From positions 14,496,878-14,560,877 of the forward strand of contig OY829326.1 of the NCBI GenBank assembly GCA_963691655.1: a DNA stretch of 64,000 nucleotides, given 5' to 3'. This document shows, one piece after another, positions 43,401 to 55,400 of this stretch. The stretch comes from Toxonevra muliebris (Eukaryota > Arthropoda > Insecta > Diptera > Pallopteridae). The notes under the pieces were generated by a model. That model worked only from the letters and a program-made list of their open reading frames with translations. It ran no database searches and was not told where the DNA came from. Made by a program: the position numbers and the translations under genes. The first letter of the stretch is position 1; each line of letters starts with the position of its first letter.

Positions 43401-46400
43401 CTATGGTCTCCCCTTCTTAATGATTTGCAAAATTTTTGAGTTCACATCCAAGCGTATGCTGACGATGTGTGCGTACTAATCTCGGGACGGTCCTTACAGA
43501 TGGTGTGCATAAAAATGCAAGAAGTCTTGGACAAGATCGAGGTTAGGTGAGATCTGCAGGGTCTTTCAGAGAATCCCGGTAAAAGCACCTTAGTGCTTTT
43601 CACCAGGAAACTACCAAAAATGAAGAGAGCAATACTGCAGTTATCTTCTGAAGTTAAATATTTGGGGGTAACCTTAGATTGCAAACTAATATGGAAGACG
43701 TCGAGCTGAAGGTCTCGCGTGCACTAAAGGTTTTCTGACAGTGCAGGCGAGCTTTCGACAAGACTTGGGGTCTGAATCCAGCTCTTGTGAGACCTATTGT
43801 CAGGTATGCCTCTGTAGTATGGTGGAGACGTACTTTGTTTAAGTCCACAGTATCCTCTCTGACTAGGCTTCAGAGAAGTGTGTGCTTGGGTATCACTGGT
43901 GCAATGTGTACTACTTCTGGTGATGCCCTCAATGCCTTGCTTGACTTGCTTCCTCTGGATCTTCAAATCCGTAAAGAAGCAATGAGAGCGGTTTACAGAT
44001 TCCGGTTAAATAAAGTCTGGCATGCGAGGCGGATGTAGGGCGCAGTATGATATACTACTAGTTGTCAGGACAGTGCCCATTGTTCTTGATCCCCCTGGAT
44101 AATCATGTGTCTTGCATCCGCTTCGGAAGAAGATATGAAGTCAGATTCCCGAAACGTGATCAATGGTTTAGTCAAGAGGTCGTACTCCGGGGTCTTCGTC
44201 ATGTCTTCTATACCGACGGATCCAAAACCTCAAACGGTACTAGATCCGGTTGATACTTGGACGATGAGACCAAGTACTTTTTTTCCACTGGATAGATGGC
44301 GTCAGTCTTTCTAACGGAGGTTTTCGGTATCCTAGATGTGGTGAGCTGGATAATTGAGAAGAGGTGGCATGGGAAGTGCATGGGTATTTGCAGTGATAGC
44401 CAAGCTGCACTGAAGGCCCTTGTTAATCCTGTCAGCTCCTCAAAATTGGTCAGCGAGTGTAAGGCAAAACTAAATAGTGTTGCAAAACACAACAAGTTAT
44501 GCGTTATATGGGTTCCAGGACACTGTGGTATTGCAGGGAATGAACTAGCTGATAAACTAGCTAATGAAGGCTTTGCAATTACTCCATGGGATCCGGAACC
44601 TTTTCTTGGCGTAAGTTCTAGGGGGATCATGCGTTGGATCAACGAAAGATGGTCTGAGCTTGACTCCTGCAGTACCGCAAATTGCTTCGTGAGACAACTT
44701 AACAGGAAATCAGCGGGATTTCTTCTGAAACTAAGAAGAAAGGACCTGAGAAAGCACCGCAAAGCGCTTCGGGAGACAACCTAACAGGAAATCAGCGGAA
44801 TTTCTGCTCAAACTGAGAAGAAAGGACCTGAGATTACATGTGGTCAGCATATGGCTAACATGGGCGTCATCACCGATCCAATTTGCCAATCGTGTTTAAG
44901 GCTGTTGGGTAGTGATGTCTTGAGTATGAATAATGTCCATACTCTTCCTCTTCCTGAGCTTCTAAGGTTCATCAGTGAAACAAAGAAGTTCGAGGTTGAG
45001 AGACCCTAGACCTTTCTTCTTCCCATTTATCCCCAGATAACTTTCCTGTCTCTTTACTCTCTTCTACTGGTTCTATCCTTGGGTATAGCACAATGGTCCT
45101 CGTTGACTGAGTGCTATGGTTAAGTCCACAGCTCACCCACAACTCTAAACTCTAAAGCTTAAAGTTTGTAGAATGTAGGTCCAATTAGTATTGTAGATGT
45201 AACGTAAAGTAATGAAGTAAAGAAATGAATGTAGAAATCCAAAATCTATGGATTCTCTTATTCATCAACTACATTACATTACAGGCACTATTAACTACAT
45301 GAAAGAGTTTCGCCGGAACGCTGAGTGACATAAAGTTACGTTATTTCTATTGCAATGGCACCTCAATCAATTTTCAAATAAAATTATAACCAGCATAAAT
45401 TTTTATTGATATTAAAAATTTAAAATATATTTTCAACGTATGAAAATCGTACATACCTTGTGGATCAATAAGTAATGAATAACGATTTGAATTTTTCACA
45501 ATAATACCATTTTCCACTGAAAAATTATCGGCAGGCAAACCGGCCAATGACCATGCACGGATCTGCATGGGATTACCCAAAGTGGAGGCCAGTGAGAATT
45601 TTTCCGAACAGGGAATTTGTTTTCGTGCACACAGTTCATTCCAATCATCCAATATACTAACGCGATACTAAAATAAATGAGATAAATTTGTAAAAATAAT
45701 AAACACTTAAATTAATTGTGAAATTATTTTGAAATATAAATGTGATTTGCATGAAAGTATGCAACACATAGTTTTGCGGTTTGTTAAGTGCATTAAGTGC
45801 ATTTCTATATACAGTGAGTCACAAAACTGTTCACAAGGTGCAGCATTTTTTGGGTTGCTATTGTCAACAACAAATGTTGTGTGTGTCTGAAAAGTTTATG
45901 GTCATTCAGATGAAGGAAAGAATTGTTTGAACTTAGATAAAATATTTAAGTCAAGCATATCGTTAAAAAGTACCAAAATTTTGATTTTTCAGATAATTTT
46001 TTTTTTAAATTCTGATAAACGGTAATTCTACCTACTTTATAAATAAAAACCAAATGCCAAAAACAAAGTTTTTAATTGGATATTTTTAATAGATGCCGTA
46101 TGAATAGGGTAGCCAGATTTTTTATATAAAACTACATTACATTAAACTTGAGTTGAATTCAAAAGTCAGTATGTGCTTCTTATTTTAAGACCACTTTCGA
46201 AAATCAAAAAACTGAACATTAAACCAAAAGTTTTTTCAATGGCTGCAAGTGGGGAAACGAAAAAACTTAACAATTGTTAATCAGTAGATTTTTAAATGTA
46301 GTATTATGTTAAAAAAAAAATGAAAATCGAAGAAAATCTGTGCATGACTGACGTATCAGCGTCAAAGTTTATAAGTTTCAAACAAAATTGACGACTTTCA

Positions 46401-49400
46401 CTCGATTTTAAAAAACACGGCAATTTGGGTTCTAATTAACTTTATGCAATTTAATAAACTAGGTTTGTATTTAATTTATATTGATATAAAGTAATTATAG
46501 AATACTGGGATTTCAAACAATTTATGGCTGAAAAATTAAATAAAATCGCTAATTACGGTAGAATTTTTCGCACTTTCAAGAGCCCTGGGTGACCTAAAGT
46601 TTTTATCGAGATTTCAAAAAAGGATTTTTTCTTATATCCATCTGGATGAAAAAAACTTTTTATGTTAATATATATTGATTTTTAAATTTTTATAGTAAGA
46701 TCGTTTCTCCGTCAAGTTGGCCCCTGGACTTTAAAAAAACGACAATTTTTTCTATTCAAATTTTTTTTATCTATTTTCATTATTTGTTAGAAGCTATGTT
46801 AAAATTTTTCACTTCTTGAAAGTCGAGGGGCTAAATTGACCCTAAAAAAATTGTAGCTTTTATCGAATAACAAACGATTCCGATGAAAAAAATGTTCACA
46901 TTTTGAATGTTGAGGGGCCAACTTGACAGAGGTAGTTATCGTGCGTCATAAATTTGTCCATTGTGTGAACAATTTTGTGACTCACTGTGTATGTATGTAA
47001 TTTCAATTCACATTTAGAAAATGTGTAATTATGTGTGTAATTGTGATAATTGAACCACTGCATGTTTATATTAATAATTTTCACTTATAGCTAAATATTT
47101 TGGATATTTTCATGTGTAATGTACATCAGTTGTCTGTAAGTATTTGTATTTCACGAAATACATAAAGTATTTTGATGTGAAGAAACAAGTTTCTATACAA
47201 ATATTATTTGACTTATTCTTGTATTTTTTAAGTTATTCCTTAGCTGACGGGGGAAAGTTTGACTAAGACTAAAATACCTAATTACTGGAAACCGTAGAAT
47301 TTATCTATTTAGTCTCTTTAATTGTTTCATTATTTCAATTAGCCTCCCTGTATTGAATTAAAACTTATATTTTTCGCACAATTTCATTGAAAATATGATC
47401 AAAAGAACAACATTTTCGCACTAATAATCCTAAAAGCTTTTCATACATTTCAATAATTTCCTACTGTATTGGTTTTTGAGGTAACATCACCTACGCCTAC
47501 AAAAATTGAAAAAATTCCATAAAATCTCAACACTTTTATTGGAAAAATAAAACGAAAAATTCCAACAGAATTATAAAAAATTTGTAACACTATGGACGCG
47601 ATTCAAATACGAAGTTTTTCTATTTTTCACATTTTTGTTGTTATTAGTTTGCTTTTGCAATGTTTACACAAGAAAATTTCATCACCAATGCTACCGGAAT
47701 TGGTCTTCGTGCGCGTGCATATTCATTTTTTAAATTTCCATAGCGTAGGTAACATGGATATGGGAGCTTTTATAATATTTTTAAATTTAATTTCTATGCG
47801 ATTTAAGCAAAAGCATATAACTATAATGGATGTTGCGTTCGAGAATGCATACATAGGCGATTAAACGGTGTCTACATTTACAGCCAAGCAGCTCTAAACA
47901 TATACACCATAAAATCCAAAATTTTATAGGAGTTTTTTAAGCTCGTTTCAACCATATCGAACAGGAACGAAATTCCCCTAGTTTAGTTTTAGTTTTCTAT
48001 TTTCAAGAAGTAGGGGACTCAAAGTTCGAAATTTTTTTTGAATAATATGAATATCACGATTTTCACTCAGTGAAGCTGCAAAAAAATATGACCGGCCTTA
48101 ATGTATATCTATTTATAGTCTGTTTATTAAAATTCGGAACAATTTAAAATTGGGTTGGGTACAAAAAGACCAATATATAAATTTTGGGGTTAAAATCTCA
48201 TAATCTGAATGCTCAACTAGACCATTATTATTATTATTTGAAGGAAGGACGACTGGAAAGTCAGGCACTGCGACCTATAAGATCAATTATACCAACGTCC
48301 CAAGAAAGAAAGTTAGATAAGAAACATACCCAAGCCGAGAATCGATCACATAGACCATAATATATATATGGCCAATTTTTTGGTCTTTAACGTTGCAGTC
48401 GTACGCATATTTTTGCAAATATGTCGAAAATTTCCCATGAAACTAAATTTTTTTTTTTTACATTGACATGAAAATAGGCCCCAAGGCCTACATTTCATGT
48501 GAACAAACTTTTTTTTTAACTTTCGTCGTTTCAGAGATATAACCGTTTAAAGTGGTCTTTAACGTTACATATATAAGTCATGTACACAAACAGTGATCCC
48601 CGGTCAATTGACCCCTCTTAATTGCGTTTTCCGGTTTTAGCATCTCCAAATTTTTTATCTTTAAATTGGTAATTTTTTGAAATTGGTCAAATTGCTTGGG
48701 TACTTTTGTAGACGCAATTATAAAAGGTTTACTGTATTTGTATTGAAATACTCTACTTTAACCACTGCAGTTATTTAGAAAAAGGAGGTATTTTAAAGTG
48801 GGATCTAAATGCAAATTCTGTGGTCAAAAGGCATAACAACACAACTCGAGTTTTTTCGAATACGAGTTATTATTATAATTGAAATTTTCATATACGATTT
48901 CATATTGTGTCGAAATTTTATGAATATCGGTTCAGTGGTTTACGAGATATTAAAGGAAAAATAGCACAACTCAAATTGATTTCTATTAGCATTTCAATCT
49001 TTGAAGTGCTCTCCTGTAAAACTCAAAAAAAATGACTTATCCGGTTATGCCTTGTGATCACAGAATTATTGAAAAATTTTTTACAAATTCGGTATTCTGG
49101 CGTTCGGGATTATGGCTTTCGGGCAAGTGTGATTTCGGGATATTGGTTTTTCAAGAAAATGGATTTTCGGGATTGTGGCCCAATACCATAAATTTTTTTT
49201 CGGGATTTTGTCCATTCGGGCTTTTGAAATTCGGGAATTTGGGATGCTCCCTTTAAAATTGGCTTGTGATAACTATGACACTCCTTGTACAAAATTTGTA
49301 AATACTACAAATTTTCTATATAGCATATTCTTGTAAACAAAACTCTGAAAACCCAGTGTTAATAAATGTTTTTGTGAACCTTTCTCTAATCCAGATTCGT

Positions 49401-52400
49401 TAGCGTTGCATTTAAAATATTTGAAAAATATTAGGTTTAAAATTATAATTAATTTCGTCGCATATTCTTCAAAGTTTCACTTTTACCTTGTGTTCTACAA
49501 CATATTTGGTTTTTATTTATAGAAATATTGCGTACGAGAACAGTTCATATTTGTACCATTCACCCTATTAGCAAGGCACGTGGTAGTAATACACATATAC
49601 CAGCATAAAATAATCACATCACACAATGCATGCGAGCGATGACTAGCACCTAGACTTTGTATGAAAGTAATTAATTTCAATTTGATTGACAACTACAAAA
49701 AATATTCATTGGATTAAATTGTGCATATGTATGTATGATAGGGATGTCAGTCCCAGAATTCTCGGATTGGTTTTAAAAGGCTTCCGGGGTTTTCGGGATT
49801 CGTATGTAAACTATACAAACTTGTTGGATTTAAAATTTGTATACATATGTGATTATATAATCTTCATTTCGTAGTTTATTATCTTTTTGTCATCTTTTAA
49901 TTATCGACATTTTTTCCAAATCGTTCATAATATGATTTCTCAAAAGCCGAGTAACTTCGGGGAAGTGTATTTTGTGATAAGCACGAAATTCGTTTTGATT
50001 TCCATATTAAGGCAAAGTGAGTTACTAATTTATTTATGTTATTTATTTAATCTTATGAATGAAAAATTAATTCTATTATATATTTTGTAAAGTTATGAAT
50101 CCCGGCAATCAAATTTAAGTCCCAAATCCTTCAAAGTGTTTCGGGATCAACATCCCTAATGTAGAGATATGAGTCGAGTAAAACATAGAAGTTGGAAATA
50201 TGATGTACTACATGCATATACATACATATTTACAACTATCCAGGCTCATGTACATATGGATTTACTGTTCAAACGAACTAAAAACCTTTTAAAAATTGTA
50301 TTCTGCGATGTTTTTTGAAACCTCTTTTTTCGTTATTGCTTGTTTTTTTTTCCATTTTTGCATTTTGTCATTGTAACAAGATGATTGGCAATATGCAATG
50401 TTAACAATTCACTGGCATGGATTGCCAACGCCATGGAATTCAACAGAACGGTGCAGTGGGTAATGCAATACTTGTGAACGTGTACGTGTTCGTGCAACAC
50501 TTACCTCAGTTGTAAAAAATCCCAAATATGCTACACAACCGCCAGCTAAAAGCACATCACCAACAATATTGCTAATGGATTTATGAAGATTAGTAGCTGC
50601 TTCGGACCAGCGTGTTTTTTCGCCACCCAAACCACCAAGCAATTTTTCAGCGCTACAATGAAAGAGAATAGCATTCAGCAAAAACGAAAATGATTTTTAT
50701 ATATTTGAAGCGTTTCAGCAATATTTTGTAACAATAATTTAATGCATCATCCAATTCTTTACGAAAATTGTCAGATCTCATTAATTTGTAGCACTGAAAT
50801 TTTGACATTTACGAACGAAGAATATAGGCAAGATGAGAACTCCATCTGCTTAACACTCTCGTTGTTGTTGGCTAATATAATGTACGAAAAAAATTTTCAT
50901 ATTTCACTATTTCTCATTTCAATTCTATCGGGAATTTTAAAAATAAAAAATAATTTTTTAAATCAAGCATATTTTTTCACTCTATAATTTAAGTTTGAGC
51001 AAAAACGGGAGTACAGTTTTTTTTTATTTGATTTGGAAAAACAGTCCAAATTACATTTGTGTAAATTTACGAAGTGAAGGTACAAAGATTAAAATGTTGA
51101 GCAAGTATGTAAACTTTTTTTTAAATTATAATATTGTAGTTTAAAACGAAAGTTGAAACTCCATTTCATAATATAAAATTAATAACTTTAAAAAAAAGAT
51201 GTTAAAAAAAATTGTTTTACATGCTTAAAAAAATTGTACATGTAGTGTACAAATTTACGCAACTCTAATGTACAATAAATAATTTGGTTACTATTGAGTA
51301 CAAAAGACATGAAAGGTTGACGATTTTTGAATCATTTTCTGCGGGTGTTAAAAAAATTGTGATAGTGTTGATTTGTTCAACAAACTAAAAAATAACAAGG
51401 TTCCGAAAGTAGATACTGATAGAACTCGAGAAAACAAATCATACGGGTTTTTAAAGTATACGTCAAATTTAGTTTTAGGTGGGTCCAAAGTTTGCCCATT
51501 TCTAACTTATTAAGTATAATAAACCATAAGATAACTTGTTAGTTTTGCATCCGAGCTTGTTTGTGTGTTTGGCAATTTATAGTATAATTTTCTGTAGAAT
51601 ATTTTCTTCTTGGATATTTACCTTTTGGCATCCACTATTATGGGTCTTTTTTGCCTTTTTCAAAAAAGTTTTTTTTTTAACCCATTACGAGGGTTAATAG
51701 AGGTTTAATATGTTCAAGAAATATGTTACCCATGAAATTTTACTATAAGTCACTGAGCAACAAAAATCTATATACTTGAACATTTTTTTGGAGCAATAAA
51801 CTTCAATCATTATAAATATGTAAATTACACTAGATTTCAACAAACTAAACTTCACTATGTTATGTTATCTACCTGAATGAATAGAAGGCAGGAAAATTGG
51901 TTCGAACATTTATAAAATTGTTTTCTTTTTTAAGTTCATATCTTAATCTCTCCTTCGAGCCTATGTTTAGTTTTAAGCTTACCGATTTAATTTCTTCTCG
52001 CAATTATCAATATCATCTTCCAATCGTTTTTTCTCACGTGATTTCTCCGCAAAGAAATCGTTCAACTTCTGCAACTTATCCAAGATTACTTGTAATTCAG
52101 CGCGCTTGCCATTCAATTTTTCCATTTGTGAAGCCAAATCATTTTCAGCTTCTGCCAAAGCCATTTGCTTGGGTACAACAATACGTGCGACCTTATCATA
52201 GACATCCATAGCTCGCACCCAACTACACAGACCCTCACAAGCAGCAGAGGCACTCTTGATTTTTTCAGGGACAAAATCACGATCCACAATGTACCTATGC
52301 AAAAGAAACCACTAAATACTGTTATAAATTTATAAAATTTCGACTTACTTCTCTCGAATTTTCTTAATAATCGCTGGTGGTATATTATCTTTATCGAATG

Positions 52401-55400
52401 TTTTTAGCGACTCCAGAAATTTCATATCGCCCAGCATACGCATTGATGGACCCCAATAGTCCTCAATCATGCGACCATCTGGGCCAGGCTTTCGATCTGG
52501 TTTGAAACCTTTCAAAACACATACTGCTTCCATTGTCAATTTCACACCATATGGTGGGTTTTTCATTGATTTCACCACAAAAATATCTGCAGGCTTTAAG
52601 GTATTCAATGCATCGAGTGCTGCCTCCAATGCTGGTATAGCTTCTTGCAAATCACTTTCACAATCATCTTTAATGGCTTGTGCAGCAGCGGCAGCTTCAT
52701 TAGCTGCAGCTTCATCAGCGCCAACAACTTCTTTCTTCTTTTCTGCCTCGGCAGTTTCACGTTCAATATTCACCATAATGCGTTCAGTTTCCTCGGAAAG
52801 AACTTTCAGTTTCGGTTGCAACTCATATAGATTTGCTTGCATTTCACCAACTTGACCAGCGGCGAAGTCTAACTTTTCCAAACCGGTTGTATACCTAAAA
52901 ATATAGTTAAAATTTTATTTAAGAGAGAGTTTTCTTTACAAACGTTGACAACTTTCACTCACCGATCTCTCAGTCGTGTTATTTCATCCAATTTGCGTAC
53001 ATAAAATGTACGAAATGCTTTCAACATTTCTAAATACGCTGATGGCGTTACATAATTGCGTCGGCTCAATTCACGATAGCATCTATTTCGATTATAAATT
53101 GCAGCAAATAGCAAACATACACATTATTATTTAAATTAGTTATCAATATGATTTCGATTCAGTTCTATGTGCATACAATATTACATCCCTACTTACCTTT
53201 CACTTGCTTCCACCACCGATTTATTGAAATGCATTACAATTTGCACCAATTCCATTTCCAAAGGATTCAACACTATTTCCAGATTACCGATGGTCTTTTT
53301 ACTTTCGCTGGAATCCATCGTATCGACGGATGGCTCCTTTGAGGCTCCATTAGACTCATCTTTTGTTCGACCCAATTTCATTGAACTTATAAAATGTTCA
53401 GCAACACGTTCCAAAGCATCGCCAGGCCATGGCATATACCTACATAAGCATTTATGAATTATATATGCATGTATGTAAAGAAAAAGAGATAGCATCACAT
53501 GTATTACGTGAAATACATATGTAGATATACTGTAATGATTGCATCGAAATTGTGATAAATAGATATCAATACTATCTAAATATAGTGATTTAAGACATGC
53601 ACATGTTTGCTTACAAATGAAGCGAAAGGAGCTGATTGAAAGTGAAATCAGTTAAATTATAGTTACATACGAATAGTTAATTTGAAGTACTTAAGTTTAA
53701 AGTACTCACACTCATCATGTGATTTGAAGCAATTAAATGGTATATTTAATTTACTGTATATTGGTTACTATATGTGGTAGTGTCCGACCGAAGGTGATTT
53801 TTTGGCCGATGCCGAAGCCGAAGCCGAACTTCGGCCATTCATCATCCGAAGACCGAAGGATTTTTAATACATAAAAAACAAAAATCTGAAGGTAAATATT
53901 TTTTACCTATGTATTTGCAAACATATACAGAAAAATATAAATAGTAGATACTCCAAATAAAAAGCTGACCAGTAACACTAAATAACTGTTCACTGTCGAA
54001 GAAGCTGACAAATATTATTTATTTTAAGTATCATTTAAAAATTTGTTTACGTCGACTGTAGAACGACTGTCGTTCAACGAAACCTGTGCCAAAAAAAAAA
54101 TTGGCCGATGGCTGCCATGATTCTGCTTATCTAAAATCAAAGATTGAATCAGCGTATTAATCGATAGACCTGTAGCCGGATCCAGTTCCAAAATTTTTGA
54201 TTGATTTAAAAAAAATTGGGATTGATAAATTTTAATGTATGGTTTCATGAAGCCGGAAAAGTAAAATGCCTTAAAGTATTTGTTGTTGAATAAACTTTTT
54301 ATCAAATTTTTTTAAATAACTAAATATTTTGTATAAAAACTTTAAATTCCTAGCTACTCACAGCTAGTTATTTTATCTGACAAGTATGAAGGAAAGTATT
54401 TTATTTATTGAAGATACGATGAAAATTTAAGCCCAATCAGTTCATTAGTTTTGGAGATATCGTGGGAGCTATTTCGAAAAATGCTGTTTTGAGAAAAACT
54501 AGTTTCAAAGTTCAAATATGCATGACTGCTCTAGCAGGGCCTGCAAATAAACATCTGTAACTTTCAATCGACTGTGAATTTCAAAGAATCCCTTTGCACA
54601 TATATTGTAGAGCGATTTTAGCCAAAACAATTTTAAATTTTTTTGACCTCTTTGAAAGCAAAAAAAAAGTTAAGCGCCAGTAATGGAAAATGTCGGCTTC
54701 TCTAACAATTTACGTTTCTTTTCAAAACGCTTCAAGTCTTCCTTAAAAAGTAAAAAAGTTTGGCTGGCTTCTGCTGCTTCTAATTGTATTAGCTCACGCA
54801 GGTTGTTCGTTAAAAAAAATCACTGATAACTGTTTGTGTGGTTTTAAATCTGTGGGTTACTTCAAAAGTAAAAATGGAAAAAGCAAACGGAGAAAATATA
54901 ACACAGAAATTCTAATGTAAATACCTTATATAACCACTTCACATTTATTTATTTGCATAAATTTTTACTGCCAATCTGTAGTAAAAATTATTATAAAATA
55001 AAATGCAATCTGTAGTAAAAATTATTATAAAATAAAATGCTTATAATCTTCGGCTTCGGCAAATACTTCGGCCAAAACTTCGGCCACTTTTTGCCGAAGC
55101 CGAAGGTGCAATTTTAGGCCGAATAGCCGAAGAACCGAAGCCGAATAATCGGTCGGACACTAATATGTGGGCACAAAAATGTATATAAGATAAATTAGAG
55201 AATAACTTCCTGAAATAGCCAATAAATGTAAGTAAGAACTGAAGAGCTATGAATATTAAAAAAATCAGGAAAATATGTTCGAGAATTCTAATTCGATTGT
55301 TATGCCAGAAGTCATAAAATAAAATATGGAAGATGTCATAGCTCACTATTGTTTCCGGCATGCTCTACAAGACTCAAAAAGATCAACAGCTTAGTATTTA

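Larger units (their letters stand above)
53778..55162. mobile_element. hAT-type element with TAGTGTCCGACCGA ends and CCGAAG subterminal repeats
   Basis: Exact ATATGTGG on both sides (53770-53777, 55163-55170). The ends TAGTGTCCGACCGA and TCGGTCGGACACTA are a perfect 14-bp inverted repeat. GCCGAA/TTCGGC hexamers are clustered just inside both ends. 1385 bp. The interior has a decayed minus-strand coding stretch (54655-54805). Confidence 0.9.

Noticed and set aside
44208..44762. Minus-strand 184-residue frame
   Set aside because: Antisense shadow of the LINE RNase H domain.
47592..47864. Plus-strand 90-residue frame with hydrophobic start, possibly a nested gene
   Set aside because: No repeatable motif, no splice signal linked to it and no conservation evidence available from the sequence alone.
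52469..52855. Plus-strand 128-residue frame
   Set aside because: It is the complement of dynein exon 7, whose coiled-coil composition leaves an open antisense frame.
55041..55361. Minus-strand 106-residue frame rich in Ser/Arg/Phe
   Set aside because: Its striking composition comes only from the CCGAAG hexamers at the end of the hAT-type element.
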